From Bryopsis sp. KO-2023 (Eukaryota > Chlorophyta > Ulvophyceae > Bryopsidales > Bryopsidaceae): a stretch of DNA of 64,000 nucleotides. The stretch lies in NCBI GenBank assembly GCA_030272585.1, contig BSYQ01000005.1, forward strand, positions 5,115,501 to 5,179,500. Direction: 5' to 3'. The position numbers and the translations under genes were made by a program. This document shows positions 17,001 to 28,646 of this stretch, in pieces (positions within the stretch are counted from its first letter, which is position 1; each line of letters starts with the position of its first letter). Under the pieces are notes generated by a model. That model had not been told where the DNA came from. It did not search any database and saw nothing but the letters and a program-made list of their open reading frames with translations.

Positions 17001-19191
17001 ACCATTTCATTTCTCATATTTTTTTTTCCACATCTCCCTAAATTTTCCTCAATTGATCTGACTGCCTGCAAAACAAAAAAAACAAAACAAAAACAGAAGA
17101 AAAAGGAAAAGAAAAATATGGGGAGATTCAGAGAGCATCACACTTTCTCACTCTCTTACTCAAAATCCCATTCACCACCACTTCCTTTCTTGTTTAGATC
17201 TCCTCTCCCCCAAAACGACACTCCATCAACACTCACTCTTTTTTTTTTTTCGTTTCCTGAATTTTCACCACTGAGAGAGGCCCTCATCAGAAAAAAAAGT
17301 GAGACATTTTTTTTCCCCTCATGATCTTTTTTTTCTTTTTTTAGGTTTTTTCTCTTTGGGTTTTTGTTTTTGCTCCTTGGACAACTGGCGAAACATATTT
17401 ATCTTCTACAGAGGAGGCCTTATTCAGATATGCTTTTCAACCCCCCCCCCCCCCCCCCCCCCTCCCTTCCCTTTTTCTCTATCCCCATTTAAAAATCGAC
17501 GAAAAACAAAACCTTGCACCCAAACCAATTGTCAATTACCAAGCAGCTTGCACACAAACACACACTCAACAGACATTTAAAAAAAAAAGGAAAAGGGAAA
17601 AAAAAAAATCCATCAGTATATATGTTGTTCTTTTTCTTTCTTTTTCTCCTCCTTCCCACTCATCAAATTCTTTCCTTTTTCTTTTTTCTGTTTCCTTTTT
17701 TTCTGTTGAGATCCCTCCCTCCCCCCCGAATCCCTGTCTTCCCAAAAACCCTCTTATCGTTCCTCATCTGTAAATTAGTAACTTGCATGGAATCACTGGG
17801 GGGAAAGAAAAAAGGAAAAAAAAATTGAAACAAAACAAAAACAGAAAAAACACACACGCACAGGATTCCTTATCCTTACAATGTTCGAATTAAAATCAAT
17901 TGTGTTTCTTTCCAGGGAAAAAAAGGGGTTCAGGGGAGGGAAGGGGTCAGGAAGGGTGCTTCTCACAATTCCACAACCTGGAAAATGCCTCCCCCCCCCC
18001 TCCTTTTTCTTTTTTACCCTTTGGAACCCCCCCTCCCTATTCAAGAAATAAACGCAAAGATTCATTTTTTCATTTCCCAGAAATCCACATATGCCTAGAA
18101 CATTGATCAAACACGCAAGCATCGGCTGTTTCTTTTCCTTTTGGTGTTCTCATTCCTCCCCCCCCCCTCCTCCCCATCAGTCCAAAATTTGTCATTTTTC
18201 CCCCTCTCTTGTGGAAGGGGGGAAAATTCCAACAAAAAAAAATCCCCCTTTCTTTTCTTTCCTCCATGTTTTTCAAACTTTTATCGATCCATAAGGATGT
18301 GTGGATATGGAGCTCTGAAATGGGGAAGTCGATGCCACCAACTGTATATAAATCTTTTTTTGGTTTTTCTGACCCCCCCCCCCCGCACCCCCCCCTCCAG
18401 ATCACCCCATGATTTGTTCCTTCCAAGAAAACATCAACACAAACCCTGGCTTCGTTTGTTCTTTTTTTTTCCCTTTCTCTTTTTGCACAGATGGCCGGGT
18501 CATCACAATCAATCAAACAATCAATCACAATATTTAATCCCACTGTTCTCTTTTGTTTTTTGTTTTGCTTTTTTGCTTGTTTTACCCCCACTTTTGGTTT
18601 GATCGAAAGAAAAACAAAAAAAAAATGAGTTTTTCCCCCCTCTTGTTCTTCTCCACCCCTTGACAGCTCATCACAACAGGTTTAAAATAAAAAAAAGAAC
18701 TCACAGAGCACGAGTTTTTTTTTCCTATGTAGGAATCGAATACGAGAATTTTTTTTCTCCCCCTTTTCTTTTTTTTTTCATCAAGGAAAAAGATTTGAGG
18801 GAAGAAGAGCATGTGATTTGATGTGTGTTCTCCCTTCCTATTCTGAAAGCTTTCGTGATTTTTTTTTTCTTTTCCTTTTTTCGAATGGTTCCCTCTTCGT
18901 CACTCTTTTTTCTTCTTACAGTGTATGCACATATCACTCTTTTTTTTTTCTTTTTTTTTCGTCGCAGCCCAGATTTTTTTTTCCAAAAATTACATTTGAT
19001 TTCTCCCCCTCCCCCTCCCTACCTCCCCCGACGTAACCCCCTATATTCTCCAAAACTCACTTTTTTTTCCTTTCTCTGTTTTTCTTTTCCTCCACACACC
19101 CCCTCCTTTCCTTTTCCAAAAGCAAGAAAAAGCAAAGAAAAAAAAGTAGAAGAAAGAAAGAAAGAAAAGAAAATTAAAGAAAAATCAAGCC
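11093..19191. other. 8.1 kb gene-free interval, homopolymer-rich, with a strand-composition switch
   Basis: No exon with balanced codon use, conserved motif or phase-consistent splicing was found on either strand. Open frames are low-complexity (poly Phe, Lys, Ser, Pro). From 11093 to roughly 13.6 kb the plus strand is G/T/A-rich and C-poor, with long T-then-G tracts at 11855-11886, 12577-12621, 12680-12704 and 13761-13799. From roughly 14.6 kb to 19.19 kb it is C/T/A-rich and G-poor, with C runs at 15070-15090, 17442-17463 and 18371-18396. T/G tracts at 14467-14487 and 14947-14972 lie near the change. The interval sits between two converging genes, so it may hold very long 3' ends of both, or non-coding transcripts. 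Confidence 0.7.
12577..12704 (+). repeat. Paired T(n)G(n) tracts flanking a TA microsatellite
   Basis: T-tract 12577-12602 (one C) joins G-tract 12603-12621. A (TA)n run lies at 12662-12680, then T 12680-12695 joins G 12696-12704. Two copies of the same homopolymer junction lie within 130 bp. Confidence 0.85.
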
Positions 19192-22100
19192 TTATTCCTC
19201 TTCATCCACTTGGCCATCATCGTCTTCTGTTTTCAGCAATTGTTCAGTCAGCCAAGATCTCAGCTGTGGAACCATCCTCTCCATCAAATCCAAGTATTTT
19301 TCCAAACCGAATTTCCCCACCAATTCGTCGCACCTCTCCAGTGCAAACAGAACGCATCGGGTGCCCAGCTGGGGGGCGGAATAAGCCTCCGACAGATCAT
19401 ACACATCGACCAGGTTGTCTATGGTTATGGATTCCGATATAGCTTCCTCGCACAAGCGTTTCAGCCCCTCCAACAAATACTGGTCGGCGGCTTGGAGCAG
19501 ATCCTGTGCCAAATCCTCAGGAACCTCCACCTGAAAAAAAACAGAAGAAAAAACGAAAAAAACATTCAGTTCTTCCAATAAAACGCCCCCCCCCCCCCCC
19601 CCCGAGATATGCCAACCCTCATGAAGCATAGCCAGATGATCGCCGAAGGAAATGGGTTATTAAAGTCAGGAAGATGTCTTTTCCATAGATAATATATACG
19701 GAGCGAACTGCAATCCAGTGATAAATATATGTATATATATATACACATATATATATATTGCGTATGGTCTCCCACCTGCCCTGTGTAAGTATATCGCATC
19801 ATGGCCTCGAACACGCTCCACAAAATGTTAGGAATTTGAATTTGCGTGGCTTCCTTCTCCTTGTAGCCGCCATTGAACATCGCTTTGAAAGCATCGGAGC
19901 TTGCCAGCAAGGCTATGCGATGAGCGTAAAATTTCTGACCCTCCACCACGAAAGTCACGTCTGCTAGGGTGGGGTTGTTAACATACTGCTCCCCCAGATA
20001 AACCGACTTGGTTGGCTGAGCGGGGGCCGCCTCTATCGGCGCTGTCGCCTTGATCTTTGTCGCCAGTTCAAACAGCGAGGCCGCCGCCTCAGAAACGACA
20101 GGGGGTTGGGTGTGCGAGGTCAACACCATGTCGAGAAGCACCTCCAAGCCTCGATGATCCAAAAATATCATCTTGAAATCGTCGGACGGAGCCAGGCGGG
20201 CCAAGGAAGATGCGATTCGCTGCTGGACGACCTTGTTCGGGGAGCGAAGCTGGTACAGGAGCTGCCCTAAGACTCGCCCTTGTAATTCTAACAACTTCTC
20301 TTCCAGACGCTTCACCGTTTTTTGAACACAATCCTGTGAGGGGACAGACAGATGGGTGGTTACTACAGTTGCCCATTGATTTTTTTAAAGAAATTTGCTT
20401 CCAACCAGTGTACGTACACATTGACTCGCACACAAATTGACACTACCCCAAGTATAGACCCACTTGTATGTATATATATGTTCAGTGTTTTTTCTGGAAG
20501 TTCTCCAATCAGTTTCTTCTTGATGTTACATATAACATTGGGATGATCCGATGTTTTTTTCCCCCGAGTCAGCCTATAACATGTTTCCATGAACGGGCTG
20601 CACTCGGCTGAGAAAATTTATTTGGCCTGTGTGTACAATAGTTTTAATTCCATAAAAAAAAAAACTTTTATATCTGTATATATCCCCCCCCCTTTTGCTT
20701 TTTCTTTTTTACCTTTGATGCTTGCACAACCAATTCAGCCTTGATCAATCTATGGTACCCTCCCTCCTTTATGATGGTGCAGATGTTATCCTCGTTATCA
20801 GCCAGGCCATACAAAGCGAAAGCAGCGTTGTGTTGCAGGTTAGAATTTCGCGATTCCAGCAGATCCAGGAGCGGCTGCAGTCCATCGGAGTGCAAGATTC
20901 CTGCTTGGTTGTCTGAGTTTTGGGCCAATCGACCCAGTGCAAAAGCTGCCATTTCTTTCAGTTGAACGTCTGGATTGGTCAGCATGCTTATTAAGGGAGG
21001 CACCGCTCCTCGTTGAACGATTTTTGCTTTGTAGTCTGGGTCTGCGGTGGCGAATTGCCCCAACAGAAGAGCAGCTTCCCTTTGGCTTTCGGCACAGGGA
21101 GAGTGGAGCAAACTGATGACTGGCTGTAGAGCCCCAGCTTCGAGTACCTGAGGAAAAAAAAAGAAAAAAAACTCTCTTTTTTCTCCCCATGGAAATGCCC
21201 TTTCAAAAAAAGGCCCGAGGTGCTGGCTGTTATCATCCCAAACGCACGAAAAAACGGGGCAAAAAAAAAACACTCGTGTGAAGGGAAGAGTTAAGAGTGC
21301 TTTTCTTTCAATTTTTTTTTTCTTTGGGTTTTTCTTTTTCATTTGAGAGAGGGATAGGGTGTGTGTGTTACGACACCACAACAGACTCAGACTCTCCCCT
21401 AACTGTCCAACCGCCCAAGGGTTGCATCCTTTGGAGTGCAAAAAAAGAAAGGCACAGAAAAGCGACATTCACAGCAATTGATTTCCTCACATATGCACCC
21501 CACCTGTTTCTTGATGTGTGCCGAGGAATGCACCAGATTTCCGATCACTCCGACCGCCTCATAATGCACCCCAGCTTCCTCAGACGTCAGCATTCTGATC
21601 AGCAGCTCCAGCGACCCATGCTGCACGATCTGAGCCTTGTTTTCGTCGTTTTTGAAAGCCAGCGTCCTCAGGGCCCCAGCGGAAGCCCTCTGGACCTTCA
21701 CATCCCACGATTCCAGCAGCCCCACCAGGGGTGGGATGCCCCCTTTTTGCCGGACCAGGTTTTTTACATACACGTTTTCGTGGGCGAGGTTGGTGACAGC
21801 GTCGGCCGCCCTTCTGGCCACCGCCCCACATTTGGATGCAGCTGGAATTGGGAGCTCGCAGGCTTGGTGGATTTTGAGAAGGTTCACCAGCTCCTCCAGA
21901 GCTCCGGAGTCTGCTATCCCTTGCTGGTAGTCTGGCTTTGTTGCCATCAGGCCCAGCACAAAACATGCATCTTTTGCAGCATCGTCCGCACTGTTCATCG
22001 ATAAAAAAAAAAAGAAATGAAGGGGGGGGGGGGGGATGTAAGGGGAAAAAAAAAAGTTGAGTGTTCAATCAGTACGAGCTTTTGTTTTTACAGATGCCAC

Positions 22101-23276
22101 GGTGAAGCCCCAGCAAAGAGTCGGAACACCCCTTTGCATTATTTATTATTTATTGTTTTTTTTTAATTTTGGGGGTGGGGGTGGGGGTCGACAAACCGAT
22201 TTGTGATTTCTGTTTACGTGCGAAAGCATAGTGTTTTCTCTGGACAGCCCTTCCCCAACCCCTCCCGAAAAATGAAACAAAAAAAAACAAAAAAGATGTA
22301 TTTTCCCAAAGGAACAGGAAAGAATCTGCTCACCTCCATCCTATCCAGTCTTCCCCAGGGCTGTCCAAATTAACTGGGTCCAATATCAAGTAAGGCACAA
22401 GGGCAGGGACCCCATCGCTGGACATGACTGCTTCCACATTGCTCTCTGGAAACGCAGATATCGCAGAAATCAAAAACAACCAATTCTACAGCAACTCACA
22501 GAACTTTCCTCCACAGGTTGAAGAGAAAGGAGTGTTCGGTTGGCATTCCTTTCAAGAAAATCTCGTTTTTCCCAGCATACTTCCACTGGCATCCTCCCTC
22601 ACCACCACAGAGATGGCTGTATCCTCCACCCCAACATCCCCTCACCTAATTTACACAGTTCCGAAAGACCGACGAGCGCTTTCTTTACAATCAACCCGTC
22701 CACTCGGTTCTCCTGTTTGCTCTTGTCTTTCCGCGTTTTGCCCTTCTCCTTTCGTAGGTCCTGGATACATCTGCAAGCCTGGGCATGCGCAATACGAGAC
22801 ATAAGCTTCTCACAAATCTTTTCAAGTCCAGGTACACCTTTTGTTGGCACCATCCGTCGGGAGGAGGGGAAAAAAAAAGAACGACCTCCACCCCACCCAA
22901 ACCAACAGGGCAGCGTCGTGCTCCTCGGTTACGGTGGTGGGGTTTAACTGCCGTACCCGCCAAGGTTTCTTATTCAGTTTTTCCTGTATGACTGGAAAGA
23001 ACAGGGGGAGGAGGGTCGAAAGAAAGGGCAGGAACACCGACCAACCCTGTTTTTTTTTCCGGTCCTGTAGTTTTTGGTGGCACAACGCAAAAAAATAGGA
23101 AAAAAAAACACTCGTTCGCCAGTACTCCGCGGATTTTGCGGAAGCGTAATGTCGATACGTACCTCCATAGTCACTGGAGCATCCACGCTGTTGAGGAGCA
23201 CGTCTAATTCCGTGTGTTTCCGTTTACACCCCTTACGCTCACCGCCGAGAGTTTTCTGGGGAAGCAGACTGCTCAT
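19192..23276 (-). CDS. Armadillo-BTB protein, ABAP1/ARIA family
   Basis: Plant-type protein with N-terminal armadillo repeats and a C-terminal BTB/POZ domain. In Arabidopsis the family includes ARIA (partner of ABF2 in ABA signalling) and ABAP1 (partner of pre-replication and TCP factors). Exons in transcript order: 23276-23163, 22983-22903, 22778-22646, 22445-22334, 21990-21504, 21147-20713, 20333-19776, 19530-19192; phases agree and give about 752 aa. Near-verbatim family segments include NLAHEN, ALRTLAFKN, HYEAVGVIGNLVHSS, ESQREAALLLGQFA, QLKEMAAFALGRLAQ, NLQHNAAFALYGLADNEDN, VYLGEQYVNN and FYAHRIALLASSDAFKAMF. The C-terminus is acidic (DDDGQVDEEE). The third exon's acceptor (gcatgcccag) lacks a good pyrimidine tract, so that boundary is uncertain. 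An in-frame ATG at 23303 would add nine residues. Confidence 0.93.
19724..19759. repeat. TA-rich microsatellite
   Basis: Interrupted TA/TG/CA dinucleotide run in the last intron of the armadillo-BTB gene, close to the donor at 19775. Confidence 0.85.
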
Positions 23277-23303
23277 AGCCAGCCAAGGTACTCGACGGGC
23301 CAC

Positions 23304-24210
23304 CCCGCTATCGGGACCCGAATCCTTTCAATCACGTACAGGGCGTGTTTCTCTTTCCTCTTCGTTTAATCTCCAAAAGGGTAAAAAGAAACCGAGGGGA
23401 GGGAAAAAGGAAAAGGAAAAAGAACAGCCCACTGAACAACGGTGGACGAGGCTATATTACAACGTTCCAAGAGCCAGCCACGGGTCGACCTCCACGAGCA
23501 CCCTTGTCGAAGGCCAGGCGACGAGAAACTGACAGAAACGTTCACAAACAAATGCGTGGTGCCGTGAGTACACGAGCAAAGTAGCCAGCAGATCCCCTCG
23601 CCAGAACTGAAATGTGCCCGCAAAACGACGAAGAATGAACGATGGACCCCGCTGAGCTGGCAGTGGCCGTGCGTTCGCCAGCATCAACGTGCAATCCATA
23701 ACTCAGTTCCAAGGAAACCGGAGGTGGCAAGTAATGGAGTCGCGTTCTCATGATTGATTAAGAATTTCACGGCTTTACTTGCTCCTGATCGTGAATTTTG
23801 TGCGAGGTAGGCACGCGGCTGTCCCTCGGAACACAATACCTTGTTCAAGCTCTCAACAGAACTTGGACCATTCCGCAGGCGGCCCGTCCCAGTACGAGCA
23901 GGAGCCACTGGGGGTTTCGTTTCCTCGAATTGGAACTTTATTTCGGTGTGGGCTGTTTCGCTCCGCGTCGAGGATTGCGCTGTGTTTGTTCTGTTGTACG
24001 TGAGTTTCTCTTAATTGCCCGTGAGGGAAGTGGGGTCGCTTCCGACAGTTATTTGCTTGCGGAACTCTCCAAGACACACGAGAAAACCAATTCGAGAAGC
24101 GATCCATCCCCACGCACCGAACCTCGATCGATTGCGTTGCCATACACTCAGAAGAGTATTCAGTTGGCGTTCCGTCTGAAAATGCTCTGTTTCTGTCGAG
24201 TCTGGATACA
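23304..24210. promoter_or_regulatory. Divergent promoter region, ABAP1-like (-) and CNBD2-like (+)
   Basis: About 0.9 kb between two divergent start codons. Base composition is balanced and lacks the long homopolymers of introns. No convincing gene or TATA element was identified; the regulatory role is inferred from position. Confidence 0.5.
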
Positions 24211-27052
24211 ATGAGCGAAAAAACTGTGTCTTTCCCCCTCATCCCGGATGGTGGTGGTGGCGGCGGCGGCGGCAGTCAAACAACTGACGGCCCACAGGAC
24301 CCGGAAACGAGTCGATATGGGTCCGTGGCCGAAGGTTCGGAGGTACAAGAATCACCCTCTGCTAGCCTCAGGCCAAAGACTCCTGTAGACGTCGACTTCG
24401 ACGGTTTCAAGGTTTTTACCAAGAAGTGAGTAGTGGCAAGTTTCCGGTGGTGCGTTGACCTAGCGTTAAAATGCGACAGTGGAGGGTTCCTCAGCGAAGT
24501 ACTCTCATCATATGTTCGAAAGTACCAATACGTTCACGCAAGCCTGAAAAAACCAAGTGTTGAGCCAGTTTCTCAAAAGTTTAACAGACAATATTGCCTT
24601 CAGACCAGAAGATCGAACATATGAGGATCTATTGGTCCTAGAAAACGTGCTCAACAAGGTTAAATTTGGCCACGACCTCGATCGAGACACCAGGCTCCGA
24701 GTTTGCAGGGTGAGCATTTGTTTTCGACAATATTGTTTAATTTTCATCCTGGCTCGTCGATCTAATTTCTTGTTAAAGATAATGGACGAATTGTTCAGCT
24801 GCGACATCAATCAAACAAAACACTCACCAGCTGAATATGCATTAATGTTGGTGGATATTTGTTTTCTGTTGTGAAAAAAGTACGCGATTTGGATCGCTAG
24901 AGCAGTCACTTAACTCCACAGTGGGCTTGCTGATAATTACAGTATGCTGAGTTCAGGTTTTGAACTCAATGGGTTCAGTTCCTGGAGTACGAAAGTCTGC
25001 AGGCGAACACCCCAGTCTTTCGCCAGGGCGATGTCGGGCATGAGTTTTACATCATCATTTCCGGCCAAGTTGCAGTGTCCCTCAAGCACGATCTCGATAA
25101 TGAGGACGAAGAGGTAAGAGCTTTCTTCTATGAAAAACTTTCGAGTCAGTAAGATAACCACATTTGAAACATTCCGCCCAGCACAATCTCACACATATCG
25201 ACCAAATATACAAAATCAGAAGGAACAAAAAAAACAAATATCGAATATCAGAAAATCCACACGCCAGCAGTTTTTGTTACGCGAGTGGAATCCCTTTTCC
25301 AGTAGAGCTCAGTACACAATACCATCCATTTTCAGGAGGGGCGGTTGTTCTCGTAGCGCGCTTCTCGATAAAGTTGAAACGGGTTTTCACAGGACAAAGT
25401 GGTGGCCACATTGGGTTTGGGGGATAGCTTTGGTGAGCTCGCTCTGATTCACAAGACCGCAGAGAGACGGGCATCAATAACATGCACAATGAACACAGAC
25501 TTCCTCAAGCTGCACAGAACCCACTACGAGACCACCTTGAAGTCGGACACCCACAAGGAGATCTCAGAGAAAGTACACTTTCTGAAAAACACACCGCTGT
25601 TCAAAAACCTGGCATACGCGAAGCTTGAGAACATTGCTCTCGTTCTTTCCAAGCGGGAGATCAAGCCGAAACAGGCAAGTCATTGCACGAGTCATGAGGT
25701 GGATCTGCTGAAAAAAAAAAAAAATCGGTCGTTCCGTCAATGTATAAGTTCAAGAATCGCTTTGTGCTCTGTATGTGCGAGAATGCGCAACGCCAAATTT
25801 GGACCTCAAGCAGAAAATATATTTTCAGCATACAGAGTATAATTCGGCAACTCAACCTGTGGAGAATTGTGCAGATTGTGCTTCGGCAAGAAGAGGAATT
25901 GGAAGACATGTTTTTCATCAGACAAGGAATGGTGAAAATGATTCGAGCCATAAGACTGGACGCAAAACGAGAAACCCCCAAGAAGGAAGATCCAATGAGC
26001 CATTCAAACGAATCGACCCAACTCGTTGCTCGCCACAGAACTCACAGGTGACATCTAGTGTATGTGAATAGCAGTTGAGAAAAATGCTCAAGGTCGTCAA
26101 ATATGGACCTTTGAGATCTTCGAGCAGCAAACTTCAACGAAGTTTTTGAACCCCAGGCGTGGTGGCATATTTCCCGAAGATCCAGACGCCGCCATATTGG
26201 AGCTAGAACAATCCCGATCTCGTTTGGAGGCCGCTGTGCAGCCTCGGCAAGACAATGTATTCGCTGAACAGAAGCTCGCAGTCAATTCTGGGGGCAGTGA
26301 AAACAAACTGCAGCGCCTGATTGGGAAGCATAGAAAAACGATTCTGAGGAAAGTTGCAGACGCAAAGAAACAACGGGAAGATGCTGCTAAAAAAATGTAT
26401 GAAGTGACAATGGCAGCGCTTCGAGCCGCCAGAGATGAAAGGGAGAAGTATCTTACTCCAGAAGAAATCGCACAGTTTCAATACGTACACAAAATTCAAA
26501 GGGAACCATGGCTCTATCTGGAGGTGGGTAGCGAAACAGCTGCGAAGTTCGATATTTCCTGAAATATTCTTGTATCCGCGCTTCTCAAGAAACTCATTCT
26601 CAGCTGTTTAGCGTTGCACAGCCAAAGGCTCATCCCCACCCCACCCCGAAATTCAAGATTTCAAATGCATATGTGCCCAGGTGTCGATGGGGGGGAAGTT
26701 TGAATATCTTGGGGAGAGATGCATACTCAAAAACACACGCCAGCCAACAACAGTGATGACCACGTGCACCACCCATTTCTACATTTTGAACAAATGGGAT
26801 CTTCTAAAGAGAGTCGACCAGGGAACGATTGACAAAATGCTGGAAAGCTCCCATAGCCAGATCGATGAGGAGGCTCTCAGGATGCAATACTTCCAATCGG
26901 AAAAGTGGAAATCTTTCAAAAGGTCCCTGGTCAGGGAAGTGATGGCAGATCATAGGGTGAGGAAGGATAAAAAGCTGACTTGGGTCCGCAATGGTCCCCG
27001 GGATTCCCCCGGCAAGTTGAAACTGCCAGCGTTGGGAAAGAAATGGAAATGA
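24211..27052 (+). CDS. Cyclic-nucleotide-binding-domain protein, CNBD2-like
   Basis: Protein with cyclic-nucleotide-binding (cNMP) folds and no kinase or channel part, most like CNBD2, a family kept in organisms with cilia or flagella. Exons 24211-24425, 24565-24709, 24979-25113, 25393-25674, 25875-26047, 26157-26523, 26681-27052; about 562 aa. The first cNMP domain has PVFRQGDVGHEFYIIISGQV and the phosphate-binding cassette GDSFGELALIHKTAERRASI. A second begins IVLRQEEELEDMFFIRQGMV. A charged helical stretch (AKKQREDAAKKMYE) leads to a cNMP-like piece (GGKFEYLGERCIL). The N-terminus is a low-complexity Gly run (GGGGGGGG). The fourth intron begins with GC (CAG then gcaagt), a GC-AG intron. 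The exon-2 acceptor (ttgag) is weak and chosen by phase. A PKA regulatory subunit is less likely because there is no pseudosubstrate or docking region. Confidence 0.75.
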
Positions 27053-27121
27053 GGTATTAAGGGATATTTCAGAAGACCCTTTAAATGCGACTGAATGTCT
27101 CCATCCTGCTGTCGAAAAAAG

Positions 27122-27484
27122 TTAAGAAACTGCTATGTGTTCGTTCCTTCGCTTCTGCGATTCTTCTCGCATAGTTTGAAGGAAGAGCTCGTAATCACTG
27201 AGTGCGAGCAAGAAATCAACCATATCGGCCGCCTCCGTTTCTCCCGCGGATTTACAGGCTTCATAGAACTCGTCTTCGGATAGCCCCTCTGAACGCAGCA
27301 GATCCCCAAACTCCTTTTCGAACAGGCCCTGAAACTCGTTGTAAATCGTCATGTACTCCAGTTTGTGCTCTTCGTCGTCACTGAACGTGTGACAGTGCTT
27401 CTCTACGAAGGCTTTGAAAGCTTGCTCGTAAGCGTCATCTTCCAGCAGCCGAGTTAGTACTCTCTCAAGAATTTCCTGACTCAT
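27122..27484 (-). CDS. BART-domain protein (ARL2-binding / CFAP36 type)
   Basis: Single-exon 120-residue protein made almost wholly of a BART domain, the helical fold by which ARL2BP and CFAP36 bind GTP-loaded ARL2/ARL3 GTPases. The pattern fits: an N-terminal helix with LEDDAYEQAFKAFVEKHCHTF, the acidic turn SDDEEHKLEYMTIYNEF, LFEKEFGDLL, and the closing ADMVDFLLALSDYELFLQTM. ARL2BP and CFAP36 localise to cilia or basal bodies in other eukaryotes. Its stop codon is only 69 bp from that of the convergent CNBD2-like gene, another flagellar family. It is shorter than animal ARL2BP (about 163 aa) and has little beyond the domain. Confidence 0.8.
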   Translation of the reverse strand: MSQEILERVLTRLLEDDAYEQAFKAFVEKHCHTFSDDEEHKLEYMTIYNEFQGLFEKEFGDLLRSEGLSEDEFYEACKSAGETEAADMVDFLLALSDYELFLQTMREESQKRRNEHIAVS

Positions 27485-28646
27485 TTGGGCTTAGCCTGTG
27501 GTCGAAAACCACAAATCCATATGCAACGTTCAAATTCGGACTCCGTGCTTTCTATTCGTTGACCGACAGCACAAAACGAAGAAAGATGGGAAAGAACGAG
27601 CTGCTCCTGTGGCCGCCGCTTGATTGCATTGTTACCAACCCACGCAAGAAAACATAGATGTTTGCTACTTACACTCACGACCAGGTGCGGAATTGAAAGT
27701 ACTTGGACTAGTGGTGTGCTGCCTTTGACCAGTCAATGGTACCAAGAATGCGCGAACAACGGGAAAGGAATTCTGCAGCTTTGAAACGTATTGTATCATA
27801 GACCAATTTTTAACGAATTGGCAACCAGAATTGCTGGTGCGGGTTGCCTCAACACTACCTCTGGCCGTTGATAGAGAGGTACCAGGATCCTTGTTGAAGG
27901 CAAGCCTTTTTGATCCTTTCTCCCACCAGCCGGGAAGGTAAAGAAAGAACTAGGACATCTTAAATGCAGTTGGGTGGAGTGTGGTTCGATGGGTCAAGCT
28001 TCAACCGATCAAGAAGTTTCAGGAAGAAGGCCTCTTTTCAGAAACACTGGAAAACATGTTCGTTGAACCAAGTTCTTTCATCCGAAAAAATGAAACTGAA
28101 TCAAAGTCCGGGTGCTACTGTGGTTGATAACGTACAAACCAATCGAATCGTTGTCAGTAGCAAATGCACTTTGCCCACAGGGATTTCCCCTTGGCCGTTA
28201 CGGAGTATGGAGAGGGGTTGCAGCTTCAATGAGATACATGGGATGTGGTTAAGATCAGCATTGGGTTGTTGTGTGTGTTAGCTCCTCTTCAACTTTTCGC
28301 TCAAATTCTTGCACTCTGCCGTTGGTCCGCTGTGAAAATTCAGGGGAAGTGGCCCTGGAGTTTCGTGGTTGGATCGGCGTTGAAGCATTTGGTCGAGAAT
28401 GGTCGAATTTGGCGGGGCCCAAACGAACACCGTTTCCGCTGGTGGGGTCGGGCTGAGACAGCCACCAGTCTGTCAATATTAAAAGTCTTGTAGGCCCAGT
28501 TTTATGAACCCACGCGTATGTTCGTCTGCTAGCCCCGCTGTGACAAACGACGAGCGCGGGTGTACAGTGCAGCCCGCACGTTGTTTTGTGCGTCGATAAC
28601 CCATACATTTCTCGCAGCGGAGGAATCCCGTCTTTCCGTCTCAACC
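27485..28646. promoter_or_regulatory. Divergent upstream region, BART gene (-) and desaturase (+)
   Basis: About 1.16 kb of balanced-composition DNA between divergent starts; it may include 5' untranslated exons. No coding exon recognised. Confidence 0.5.

Noticed and set aside
16761-17324. 187-codon plus-strand frame in the gene-free interval
   Set aside because: Almost entirely Phe, Ser, Pro and Lys from homopolymer DNA; no motif, no splice partner, no normal codon use.
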